The notes under the pieces were generated by a model. It searched no databases, had not been told where the DNA came from, and worked only from the letters and a program-made list of their open reading frames with translations. Made by a program: the position numbers and the translations under genes. DNA of 64,000 nt from Chaetorhynchus papuensis (Eukaryota; Chordata; Aves; Passeriformes; Rhipiduridae): NCBI GenBank assembly GCA_013396525.1, contig VWYX01000343.1, positions 1 through 64,000 on the forward strand, written 5' to 3'. Positions 34,451-47,300 of the stretch are shown here, in pieces (the stretch's first letter is position 1; every line of letters starts with the position of its first letter).

Positions 34451-37400
34451 GGAGCTTTCCCCGCTGCCTCGCCACTGCTGCGGGCTGTGAACAGCTCGTT
34501 AGCACCGCGCTTCTTGCGTGTTGGTTATTTAATTCCAAGTCGCATTGCAGCGGTGGGGTGTCTAAGGAACCAGCTTAATAGGTTGCCTCGAAGTCTATGG
34601 ATGAATAGTTCTAATTACGTTTAATGAATTGCTTTAATTTGAAGCAGTTTGTGGCAAACTGTAGCGTGGGCAGGGATGGCACACGTGGAGAACCAGCACT
34701 TCATCACTAGTTAATGGAATGGGATGCAAAATTACGTTAAATAATATTGTGGTGCCTCGGCAATGCATACGTTCAGGAGAAAAAAGTTTATGAATAACGT
34801 AAACAAACGCAACCCACGCAGTGCAAGCCATGAAAACCATTTGAGTGCCCTTGCTTTGTGGTTGAGAGCAGGTAATGGGGAGTTCCAGTTGTCCGGGTTT
34901 GTAAAGGGAATAAAAGACGCGTGTTTGACTCCTGCTGTAGTGGTTCAGTCCTGTACTGTCAAAGTTGTGAACAACTCAGTTTCAGCTGATAAAGTTCTGA
35001 CGGGTAAATAACTGAGGAGGAGTTGGTTGTTGCCCTTAATAGTTTTCTGGCATCAAAAATCTGTGTTCATAAAAAACAGTTGTAAAGAACTATAATGAAA
35101 TACTTACAAAGACTCTTGGGCTATTGAATCTATGTTCTAGAAATCCTAGTGTTCTTTTTAATAAACTTTGTCTTTAATTTTGATCAAGAAAAGGGGATTT
35201 CTTTTGCACAATATTTAGAGAACCTGGGTAAGAAATAAAGTACATGGTAAGCTGTAATAAGTTCTATTACAAGGTATACTGTATATGATAAGCTGTAATA
35301 ATTCCTGTGGTTCTTTTCATGGAAGTTTTGTAAAAAACAACTTCCACAAGTTACATCAGATCTTTGGGAACACGGAAGAGCGCACACAGTGGTGTTACGC
35401 TTAATGTTTTTCCATTGGGAACTCCTTGATTTGGGCTAAGTCTTACTGAGTGCTGGTAGAGCTGGCTTGCGTTTGAACACTTTAGTCCTTCCTCTGAGAC
35501 CTGTTGCACGGCCCTGGGTTGTTTTTTTCAGTTCTGTCCCCTTGCTGACTTGTTAAGGTTTAGGATTATCTGTGCTGTAGACTGTTGTGTGCATTTGTAA
35601 AGTGCCAAGTCTTGGGGTCATACCAAACTGATGAGTGCAGCACAAATGTAGTGGTACTTCTTTGTGGGCTTGGGGTGTGACTCTTCTACTCACATACACA
35701 TGGGGCTGGCAGATCTTGCAGGATTTGAGTGGGCTCCATGCAGATGTTTATGTCACCTAGGATGAACCTGGATCCTGCTGGGTTCCAAATGTGGCCAATG
35801 CCCAGAAGGGACTCCCAAGGGAGTCAAAGCATTGTGTGAGTTAGTGCTTTAGGAAGACTCTGTGAGTTTAAGTGGTAGTGTGGTAGTGTCTCTTCATGTC
35901 TTCTTATCAGTCTTGGATAGCAGGGACTTGGTTGTGTGTTAATGAATCATCCCAATAGTTATTTAAACCACAGTAGCTAAAGTTAGTGATCTAAATTTTC
36001 TTTGGTTTGTTAGGTAAGATGCAGGTTGCTGTGCTGCATCTTCATCTGCATCATCACATACCTTAGTGCTCATTGTGTTAGCACCTGTTGAACGATGGTT
36101 CTCTTGGTGTTGGGCAGGATGACCTTTTTAACAGGTGTGTGATTTATAGCTGTGAAAAGAGCAAAATTATTGTGACTCTGAGAGATCTATGATTTGAGGT
36201 GCCCAGATGTTTCTGATATAGTTGGACAAAGAAGAGTTAATTTTTTTTCTTACCTGAGATTTCTGTCAAGTTGCTCTTGGATAGAAATTTGAATATAAGA
36301 TGATAAAGATTAATTACTTTGTTGACCAGGACTGCTCTTCATAAGTTTTATTAGAATATATTTTTAATTACAACAGATTAAATAATGAACAAGAATAGCA
36401 TCCATTCTAATCAATTGACTCTTTTTCTTTAGGAAGCTTTCTTCCCTCTCCCTTCATGGGCTGGATAAGTTTTGATGGTGCCGATGTACTTGTAAATCTG
36501 GTTAGGTCTCTTTCAGAAGGCAGAGATAAGAGTCCAGGAAATGGAACTGACCATGTAATGAGTGGTTGAGCACATATCCAGATGTGACTTCTTAGAGGAC
36601 TTGTAAGCTTATCAGAAACAAAACAAAACTGATGAGGGTAAAATTTGTCATGGCCAAACCAAACTTGCATTCTTCTAGGCAGTTTCTCAGTGCGCCTGTC
36701 CTAGATGCTGTCTGCCATCCAGTGTTCTTGTTCCTTAGATTCCTAGAAATAGATCACATGCTTTCATTCTGCTTTCAGGAGTGAAGCAGTTTTTACTGTT
36801 TTCTCAACTAATACTATCAATTATACTATGAATTATCAACTTCTAATGAGTTTACTAAAATGAAAATAATTCTTTATTGGTGCTTGTCAGCTCTGATAAC
36901 TGCTGAAATAACAAGTTGGTAAACAAACCTTTGAAAATACTTCAGCCCAAATGTTCCAAACCAACAAACTTTTGTAAAGGTACTATAAAAGGTACAAACC
37001 TTTTACAAAGACCAGAGTCTTTATAAAAATCTCTTTCTCAGTTACTAGTGATAGTTACTAGATAAAAGTCATAAAAACTAAGAATGATTCAATTTCCAAG
37101 GCAGATAATATGAAAGCACAAAGTTCCATAAGCCTTTCATAATTTGCCTGCTCTAAACAGTTCTGTGAGCAACAGACTAGTGAAGGCCAGCTTAGGAACA
37201 CATCTGGAGATCTTACTTCTGTACGGATTATCTGGTGTCTAAAAGGGTTACCTTACAGCCAGTTTCTCTTTGGATCTTCTAACATGCCTCTTTTCCTGAA
37301 AACTCTAAAAATGCCTGATTATCTAGTTCACTGGATTTTGCTGGAAGTATTTGCATGTCCATTGAAGGCACATATGTGCATCTTCCTTGTGCCAGCTCCA

Positions 37401-37510
37401 TACCAACTCCATTTTAATTTGCTTGCAAATCCTATTTCCTGTAGAAACACAAATGAAAGTGGTGCTGATTTCATATAAGTAAAAAAGATCTCACTGTCAG
37501 CACAGTCTGT

Positions 37511-37658
37511 CACTGGAGGAGATTGCCCAGAGAGGCTGCCAAACCTGACTGGCCAAAACAGAGTGCCCTGGCTGCAGTTAATGGTTGAGCCTGCTTATAG
37601 GAAGCTGGACTGGATGTCCTCTTGAGGTTCCTTCCAAGGTGAATGAGAATGGTTCTAA
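37511..37658 (+). repeat. CR1 LINE 3'-end fragment
   Basis: CACTGGAGGAGATTGCCCAG, then GCTGGACTGGATGTCCTCTT and GAGGTTCCTTCCAAGGTGA match a diverged CR1 3' end. The terminal repeat is worn. Confidence 0.75.
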
Positions 37659-38326
37659 GAAGTAGAATGAATAGGAACTTGGCATTTTGTGATGACTTCT
37701 CACTTTGAAGAGGTGCAGTGTTAGTGTTTTTGCTTTTTTTTAATGCAGAGAAATGATAGTAAAAGATAGTTACTTTGCAAACTGATGTCTTTGACTACTA
37801 AGATACTGTGCAGACTGTTACCTTGTCTTTTAGGCTACTCTTAAAATACTGCAGTACTGCTGGAAGGGAAGAGATGCTTTTGTGATCTTTCAAAAGCCAA
37901 ATGCAGTTAGTTGAGTGTTACAATCTGATAACAAATGTAGAAATGAAAGGAACTTGTAGTGTTGAATAAAACTCTCCTTTGTGTATCATTATGGAGTTTT
38001 TACCTAAATGAGCAACAAATACAGGAATAGCTTGATGGCTAAAATGCCTGAGCAAGAGTTGAATAGCCTTACAACTGAATTTGAGACATCAGCTGCTAAA
38101 ATTATTCTTTTATTTTGCTGTAAACTTGCCTTGTTTCTGTTTATGAAATGGCACAGAGTCTGAAAACTCAATGGGTTAGCAGGTTTTTTGGAAACAATAA
38201 TTAAAAGCAGTGAAAGATAAATTTTTGTCTCTTAGGTAGGCACTGCAGTAAAATGATCAAGACTCAGCTTTACTGTAGTCCTGTCATGTTGAATTTGCTG
38301 GTTAAGAATGGAATGTGGACCAACAA

Positions 38327-38774
38327 ATGCATGGAACCAAAGTGCAAACTAAAGCTTGAAGAATGTCCAAAATACAAGAAAAATAAATTATTAGTTTAAA
38401 ATTGTGGATAATAAACTGCATAATAATCAAGGAATTAAACTGAGAGCTTGAGGTAATAAGCTTTAGAAGGTTGATCTTCTCTGACCTTTATGATGGGGCA
38501 GTGCTGGTCTAATGGATACAGAGACTCCAAGAGCGTAGGTTTTGATTAGATATTAGGAAGAAATTCTTAACTGTGAGGATGGTGAGACAGTGGCAGAGGT
38601 TTTCCAGAAAAGCTGTACATGCCCCATCTCTGGAAATATTCAAGGCTGGGTTGGATGGGGCTTTGAGCAACCCAGTCTAGTGGGAGGTGTCCCTCCCCAT
38701 GGGAGGTGGTCTGGAACTAGATGATATTTAAGTTGTGTTCCAACCCAAACCATTCTGTCATTCTGTGATTCTAG
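38327..38774 (+). repeat. Chimeric CR1-tailed retroposon, copy B
   Basis: Same structure as copy A at 25043-25475: a shared non-CR1 head from ATGCAT at 38327, an A-box-like TGGTCTAATGG, and a CR1 tail ending in TTCTGTCATTCTGTGATTCT. Outside the core the two copies differ by many substitutions and small indels. Over 38483-38578 they are identical to 25198-25293. This copy has the better preserved 3' terminus. Confidence 0.78.
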
Positions 38775-40629
38775 TGAGAGATAAGCAATTTAAGATCCTT
38801 ACTCCCAAGCAGGTTGTTTAAATACCTACTGAATGTGAGATTGCACATGCTGGCCTTTGGATTGAAGACCAACTGCTTGAAAACTGGAAAATAATTTATA
38901 TTCAGGTTTTTTTATTATGGTGGGTTTTTGGTGTGTTTTTCTTTCTCCTGGATTAATAGTTTCAATTTCAGAATGATTACTGATTAAGAAAACTGTTGAG
39001 GTACATGGATGTTGCATACTGTACCCCTTGTAGACAGTTTCTTATTTGTGAGCTAGGCAGGCCTCAACAAATGTCTGCTTCACCCTCTTCAGTAGCATCA
39101 GTGTATGAGTTGAAAGGCTGAGATGGGGGGAACTGTTTCCGGGGGAGCCTAGTGTATTGAACCACATCTCCTTCTGGCTGATCTGAGCGTGGTGGTGTCC
39201 AGTCAGCTCTGTTGTTACCCACGCTGGACCATGGGGTGGATGTCCATAACCTGCTGTTATGGAGAGACTGATCATAAAGCTTTAACTAGACACTGTGCAA
39301 ATTCCTGGTGGACTTCACTTTGAAAAGAATATTTTATGTCAGATTTTTACTCCTTGCATTTTGAGAGAATGCCAGACCAGTTACTCTGATTTATTCCATT
39401 CTGTATAGGTTCCTGTTCTACACCCACCCTAATGATATCAGAATGTCTTCTGGACTTCCTGGTGATAAAAAACATTAGAAAACAAGACTAGCATCTGTCA
39501 AATGGGGTTCCCTCTCCATTTCTCTCTACACACCTTTCCTTTCGGGGGAGAAGAAGCGAAGAATATTATGTGAGTTATTTGAATTTTAATTATAAACCCC
39601 TCAATTGTACGTTTTGTACGTAAATTAAGGTTTGTGGGGAGTTACATACAGACTATAACTTTTTTTTATATGGTTTGTGGGTTTTTCTTTTTGTTTTTTT
39701 GAGGCTTAGCTTGTAGCTGGTGTCTGATGTGCATGGGGATTTTGCAACTATTTGCATGAAAGTCTTATTATTCGTTCAAGGTAAAGCTTTCATGATGGCA
39801 GGGAGCTTGCTTTTTTTTGGTAAAGTACGGCTTTTCATAACATTTGAGACTGTGCTGAAGTACTGTTTGGGGATTTCCTTTATTTTTGAGGGTTTTTTTT
39901 CTTTTTCCTGTTCAAGTGTCTCCTGGACAGATGAATTGTTTAGCAATAAGGACTAAGATGTTGTCAATGCTCCTGGATCCTCTGTTAGCTGTTTAAACAC
40001 CAAATACTGTAGAAGCTCCCAATGACCTTTTTCAGTGCAGGCTTAGGGTTAGATTTTGTGTTCTGTGTCCACTGTAGTTTCTTAAAGCTCAGTCTACATT
40101 GCATCTTGCTGTAATCTAGGAAGGAGTTGACCAAGACCGTTGACATATTTTTGAAGGTGAGCCTGAAGCTATCCATGGGGATACCTTACAAGTTTGCAAA
40201 AGTAGAAACTTCAGCAGGAAATCTAGATTTTACTAGCAATCATTTTAAGCATGTACATGCATGACAGCGAACAAAATTATCAGAGACTTCTCATCCTGAT
40301 GCTAACCTTCAAAGTGAAAGGTGTTGAATTTTTCCTTCCTAAATGAGATGTTAGTAATTTTCTGAATAGAACTTAATAAAATTGTGGTGTACATGTTCTT
40401 TTGCAAAAAACCCCACAAAACCAGTGTTCCTGCCATGTAGATACAAGGAGATCTGAGAGAAAAATTTGGAATTTCCTGTAGATACAAGAAATCTAAAGAA
40501 TTCCCCTCCCCCCCCAATCAGATTCTGTGTCTTTTAAAATCAGTCGGGTGATCTACTGGGAAATACTAATGAGCCCACTTCTTTGGCTTAAGGATTTTGG
40601 GTTTTCATATTTAAGAAATGACATCCTGG

Positions 40630-41203
40630 CCTGTATCAGCAATAGTGTGTCCAGCAGGACTGGGGCAGTGATTGGTGCTGGTGAGGCCTCACCCTCAAAT
40701 GCTGTGTTCAGTTCTGGGCCCCTCACAACAGGAAAGACATTGAGGAGCTGGAGTGAGTTCAGAGAAGGGCAATGGAGCTGGGGAAGGGTCTGGAGCCCAA
40801 GTTCAATGAAGAGAGGCTGAGGGAGCTGGGGGTGTTTAGTCTGGAGAAAAGGAGGCTCAGGGGAGACCTTATCACTCTGTACAACCTGAAAGGAGGGTGT
40901 AGCCAGATGGGGGATGGTTTCTTCTCCCAAGTAACAAGTGACAGGACAAGAGGAAATGGCCTCAAGTTGTACCAGGGGAGGTTTAAATTGGATATTAGGA
41001 AAAAGTTCTGCAGAAGAAGGGTTGCCAAGCACTAGAATGGGCAGGCAGGGAAGTAGTTCAGTCCCCATTCCTGGAGGTATTGAAGAGACACATAGGTGTA
41101 GTGATGAGTGGCATGGCTAATGGTGGACTGACTGTGCTGGGTTAATGTTTGGACTCAGTGATCTTAGAGGTCTTTTCTAATCTAAATATTTCTATTCTAT
41201 GAC
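40630..41203 (+). repeat. CR1 LINE 3' end just upstream of the first ADNP2 coding exon
   Basis: Begins with CTGGCCTGTATCAGCAATAG and ends with CTAAATATTTCTATTCTATG. Same subfamily as 10866-11448. It ends 160 bp before the splice acceptor of the exon that carries the ADNP2 start codon. Confidence 0.92.
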
Positions 41204-41375
41204 TTTGCAGACTTTAGTTCTTATTTTAACACTGTTAAATGCAAGTGCCTGTGTTCAAGTATTTTGTCACCTTTTTTTTAATTTTTATTTTTTATTTTAT
41301 TTTTCCTCTTCTTTTTTTTTTTTCTTTATTTTTCGGTTGTTGTGGTTTTTTTTTCCCCCCCAGGAAAAGTGCAAA

Positions 41376-44300
41376 ATGTTTCAAATTCCTGTTCAAAACC
41401 TTGATAATATAAGGAAGGCTCGAAAAAAGGTGAAGGACATTCTTGTGGATCTTGGGCTTGACAGCTGCAGGGAATTGTTGAAGGTAAAGCATTTAAAAGA
41501 ATGTAAACTGATCTGAAATATAAACCAATCTGAAATGTAAACTCCTGAAAAATATTTCAGTTTCTGGTGTATGTGTGATGCTGTGCCATAGATCTTCATG
41601 GGGAGGTCCTTACTTCAGGGATTACTCATTACTGACTGCTTGGATGCCAGGGGAGGAATTTAGTGTGTTAGTAGGTAACACTGCAAGAGACTGTATTTCT
41701 TAACAAGATGTGTCATAGATGGTGCTGCATATTCTCTGTTGGTAATGTTTCAACAAAAGGAAACAGTACAGCTCTAGGAAGAAATACATCAGACTAATGA
41801 GTTGTTGTTTGTGTGCTGTGCAGCACCTTTTTTCAATTCTTTTAAAATCTCAAGCAGATGAGGACTTGAGTATCCTCAAAGACATCCCATCACATATCAA
41901 GGGCAAGCCTCTGAAGGGACATACAGATCGTTGGTGTTTCTGAAAATTGATAAGCCTTTAAACTGTTGTCTCGTGAAAAATGCCAAAATTGTCTTACCGA
42001 GGTGTAGTTTGGTTCTGCATCTTAAAAAGTATGTGCAGGTGTACTGGGGTGATTAAGATGAACCCAGTGCCATTGTCGCCACTTTCACTGTGCATCAGTC
42101 AGGAAGAATGCACACCATCAGATTGGCAAGCCTTATGCCAGAAAAGGTGCAAACACAGCAATGTAATTCCATTTCTTAACAATAGGGTAGCCTGAGCTGG
42201 TGCACAGGCTTTTTTGGCTGTTGAGTATATTCATGACTTCACATGGTCTGTAGTCAAGAGGTTGATTGCTTCTGTATGGTGGTTCTAAAGTAGGTTTAAC
42301 ACTTCCTAAGGGTGCTGTCGTGCCTTTTGTGGTGGTTTCTTTCTGAAACTCTGTAAGTGATTGGAAAAAAATTGTTCAAGACTACATGCATGGTTAATTT
42401 TGGAACATTTTTTGTTATTGCAACTGAGCTATGCTGTATATATCTAAATGTCATAATAGCTCAAGGAAAATTACAATGTCTAGTAATTTCCGTTTACTTA
42501 CTGGTTTTATTGTGTTAATATTGTTCTGTAATCACGCTTCTAACTGAGTACCTGAGTCTGTTTTGACCATTTGAAGTAGGAATGTTTTGATGGTGACAGG
42601 TTTTTACTATGAAATCACTTGTGGTCTCTTTGATTGTTGCATGGATTCAATGGTAAATAAGGAGTACATTGTTTTGTATTTGGTTTGGTTTTTGGGGGTA
42701 TAATGTGTATTTAGTTGGTTTTAATATAATGTGCATTTAGTTGGTTTTGCTTCATTTTTAATAACTGATGGTGGTGGGAAACCTGGCAAACATTTCCACT
42801 GTGGAAAAACCTCTATGAGATTTGGGCCAAAAAATACCGTATTCGTTGTTTGGGGTTTTTTTTGGTGGTTTTTTTTTTTTTTTTTCAAATAATTCTTCAA
42901 CCAAGTTCACAACTTCAGTTTGTTTTTTCTGGGTAGTCTGGGGCTGCTTTTGGTACATCTTCAGCAGCAGGAAGAATGGTTTCTATAGCTTGATTTGTAC
43001 TTGGTTCATATGATGATGGTATTTCTTTTTGGTAGCATGGGATGTGAGAGGTTTTAATAAAACTTAGAATCATAGAATGGCCTGGGTTTGAAGGGACCTT
43101 GAAGACCATCTAGTGAGAAATACCTTCAGTTTGTTTGTCGTCTCAAATACTGAGATTTGATGTCTGGACTCTGTGAAGGGGCTGGACACTGTAAGAAATG
43201 GATTGAAATATGATATGATACAAACATGACTTGCATCTGGTCTTGAAATTGGTCTTGCACTGTTGTAATAAGGCATGATAATGGACAATAGTTTGTGAGG
43301 AAGATGAAGGAATTTCATGTATGACTAGTACCTCTCTGTAGCTTAGAGAACAAATGGGTTAGTTTTTAGGCTAATTGATCTCTGCTAGGAAGAAAACATG
43401 AGCATTTTGGCTGAAGTACTAGTTTGATTCTCCAAGTAGTGTGTTTAAGTACACTGCAGGGTCAGAGGTTTTCCTTTAATAAACTGTTTCAGCTTCTCTA
43501 ACATAGTGTGATCTTTAGGGCCATGAGGGTGATCGGGGGCTGGAGCACCTCTGCTCTGAAGCTGAAGGTGTGCTGAAAGAGCTGGAGTTTTCAGCCTGGA
43601 GAAGAGAAGGCTTTGGGGAGACTTCATTGCAGCCTTTTGGTACCTGAAGGGGGCTCATAAAAAGGAGGGAGAAGGATTTTTTATATGGACAGATAGGGAG
43701 AGGACAAGGGGAAGAAATGTTTTAAACTGAAGGAGGAGAGGTTTAAATTAGATATTAGGAAGAAATTCTTTATTCAGAGAGTGCTGAGGCACTGGCACAG
43801 GTTGCCCAGAGGAGCTGTGGATGCCCCATCCCTGGCAGTGTTTAAGGTCAGGTTGGATGGGGCACTGGGCAACCTGGTTTAGTGAGTGCCATCCCTGCCC
43901 ATGGCAAGGGAGCTGGAGCTAGCTGATCTGTAGGGTCCTTTCCAACCCAAACCGTTCCATTATTCTGTTCTATGATTCTGTGTCTTCATTTAAACTCTGA
44001 GCTTTTTATCTTTTTGTTCTGGAAAACCCGTGATAGTTTTAATACAGAGGGGAGAACAGTTCTTAGTTTAAAAATGTTTTTCTCTTCAACCTAAAAATAC
44101 CCGTTATGCATCAGGATTAGTCAGGCTTCTCAGAGGGCTTTGTTCCTTTCTTGTTACCTTTCCCTTCTATTTTTTTCCCCTCCTGGAAGTGAGAAATGTG
44201 GGAAGGGCATAACAAATTAGTGGATCTCTGTTTAAAGCAAGTGTTCACAACAGCCATTTGCACCACTGACTAATTGTATTGATAAGAATGGTTATTTTTA

Positions 44301-47300
44301 TGAGTAGATATTTCTCTGTAGGAAATAGCCATTTCAGCAAAATCATTTAGATGGATTATTACGTGTGTTTGGCTTGTGTGAATCTGGTGTTTAAGTGTAG
44401 GAGCCTGTCTCTCAAACCAAAAATAGAACATGTTTCAAATAAGCCATAAACTTTAAGAAACCTTTTTTAAACAGTGTGTAATTCACTCCAGCATGTTAGG
44501 CTGAAACTTTTTTGGTAAATCCCAAGTTTCTTCATTTTCTCTATCAAAAATAGTTCTCTAAAGTTCTGGCATTTCTCTTGCTCCAAGCAAGAGTTCTTTC
44601 TAAGGTGTTCCTGGTTTGTTTGTGTTTGTTTGTTTGTTTGTTTTTAAGGTTTGGTTGAAGGGCAAATACATGACTCATAGGTGTTGATTAGATTGCAAGG
44701 GATTTGTTTATTGTTGCCCTGAGCTTTTCTGGATTCTCCTTGGGCATACGTGATGGTTGAAAAAGCTAGACAGCATATTGCAAACTCAGCTACACTTTTC
44801 TAAATTCTTGAATAATGAAGTTTAAATCAAATTATCACTGGCATGATGTTCTGTCTTGCTGTAATCTGTTGAACACATAGGAATGCTCATATTTGCATGG
44901 TGTGGACAAGAGCCTAGTGTAGACAGAGCCTGCATTAAGTAGGATTCTGTATTTGTTTGATCGTTGAGGCTTTGTTCCTATTTGTTGCCAAGTATATTCT
45001 GTATTGCTGCTAAATTTCACATAACACAAACTATTAGATTTATGAATTCCACTCCTTTTATAAGGTCGTCTGATCTTAAATGTTATTTATTATCTGCTTC
45101 TGCTGTTGCAGTGAAGTTTGGTACAGAGGTGAAAACATCTTGCCTTCTCTAAGTATCTGCAGAGTTTTGAGTGAAGAGGGATTTGTGGAAGGGGAGAAGA
45201 GGTGCAAGTTTCCAATGGGTAAAGCTCGTATTTGTAGCCTGTGTTTGATCCAAGGCATTCTGGTGTGCTGTTGAATCTAGCCTAGGGTCTTCAGAAGTGC
45301 CCAGTAAACAGGAATCTAGTTTGTTTGTTTGGTTTTTTTTCTCTGATTAAGTCTGTGTTTAAATATGTGTGGGTCTCAGAAAACTGGAGATGAACTTAGT
45401 ATTTTTAGGATAGTAGATGGCTTTGGCTTAAGGAACGTGAACTGCTCTGATGGGGTTGATGAGAGGAGGGTTGTAAGGAAAGTTGCTTTCCCTGATACAG
45501 TTGCTGCTGACAAGGTAATATTGTTGCCTTTGCATCTTCGGGAAAATTGGAAATCTGCTTTCACAGCTTCTGGGAATGTCTTTCGTTTTTCCAAATTAAA
45601 AGTGTAACACTGTTATGCAGATTTAATACTAAAACCTGTTGCAAAGTAAACCATAGTGTTAAGTTAATAAATGGAAGTAAGCAATGAAATATTACTGATG
45701 AAGGAGGAGGAAGGTAGAGGGGGAAAATACTTTGAGTGTTCACTGTGAACTTGCCTGGAAGCAGTGGAATTCAAGTGTAAATATTTTCACTCCCTATATT
45801 ATTTTCAGTAACTATGAAGTGTTCAGAATTCCTACTCTATTACCAGGCAGTCATATGAACAAACATTTGAGTTAAATCAAAGATGGTCAAAGAAGTAATT
45901 TCTTTGAAAGGAGTTTCGGGATCAGTACCTGCATGTTGTATGGACTTCCAAGTCATCTTCTCTTTGTGTGGGTTTTTCTTTTTTATTTTTCCTTATTTCC
46001 TATTGAGAATTTCTTTATATTCAGAACACACTGCAAAAGCCTTGTTTTCATTTCTTGTTTTTATTTTACTTTCAGAGTCTTAAAAGTTTTGATGCAGGTG
46101 AAAGCTACTTTTGTAACACTTCATGGAGTGATGTCTCTCCTTGGGAGCCTGTGGGCAAAAGGAAGGTATGTATGTTTGTGACACAAATTTTGGGTAAATG
46201 TGTTACGTGGAGTTGCTGAATTTTTCGATTTTCAGAAATTGGGATGCACCTTTTTTAATGGAAAAAAAAGCTTTAATATTTGTTTTCTAAGTGCTGTATA
46301 TCAGGGAATAATCTTACATTTCCTCTTTGCTTTTCCCTGTAATGCAGCTGGTTATGAGGACTTCACTTGTCATTTGCTGTCTTGAAGGTTACAACCTTGA
46401 ACATCAGTGTATAAGATGTCACACTAATGTTCTGCATTTTTAGCCTAATCTAACATGTAGTCTTAGCATGGTCTTGTGTACAGCATGACTCCTGTTTCAT
46501 TGGAAGGGTGAAAGTGTGATTGCATAGATACAAGTGGATTACAATGAAATTATTATTAGTGGCTTGGTATGGGGTGGCAGTGGAAAACTCTTTCCAGTTA
46601 GATTTGTGTATGTGAAATAGCTTTTAGTTCTGTATAGCTAGACTCTACAAGAAAGGCAGGGTTGAGAGGAACAGTTCTATAATTGTATATAGTAGTAAGG
46701 TTCTAAGATGTGATATAGAGCAGAGGAGTATGTCCAGAAAAAAAGGTGGACTTGTCAGTCTTGGTGAAGAGTTTTGGGGCCCCTCATTGCCTCCATACTG
46801 AATACCTGTCAGTGGCATCTAAACAGCGGTGGGTGTGTCTGCTCCTTTCATCTTGAATCAAAAGGTGATGCTTTAGAATAGTGTGGTGGGGGGTTGTCAG
46901 GACTATTTTGTACCATCTTTAAAACATCTGCCTTTATCTTTAAAGCAAACTAAGATTTCAAAGTGGAGTAGTTTCAGCTCGTAGCATACTGGCTGACCAA
47001 ACTAAGCTTTGTCTTTGCCAAGCTGTGATTAAGCAGGATTCCACCCTTCAGGACCCTTGTCTGCTTTGTTTCCTGTTTCTCGCTGCCTGAACTTGAGTTC
47101 ACATTTAAGACAGGAAGTCCATCTGTTCACGTGACTTTGTGGATGAAAGAGTCAAATGAGACTTTCTGTTTGAGTTGGGATAAATTGTGTCCAGCCTCCT
47201 AAGTACCATTGCATATGAGGCTTACAGTCACCATTATTAAATATGGCCTTTAGTTCAGGTGAATGGAATAAATCCTGTTAATTGTTAATGATGTTTTCTC

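Larger units (their letters stand above)
34450..41363 (+). other. ADNP2: Intron 1 of ADNP2 (5' UTR intron)
   Basis: Runs from the CpG island to the acceptor at 41361-41363. No exon was recognised inside. It contains CR1-type repeats at 37511-37658, 38327-38774 and 40630-41203. The last 90 bases are a long T-rich tract before the acceptor. Confidence 0.65.

Noticed and set aside
33342..34538. 398-codon minus-strand ORF in the ADNP2 CpG island
   Set aside because: It runs across 368 N and is otherwise GC-rich low-complexity translation (Gly, Ala, Pro, Arg). No domain is visible, and stop-free frames are expected in such DNA.
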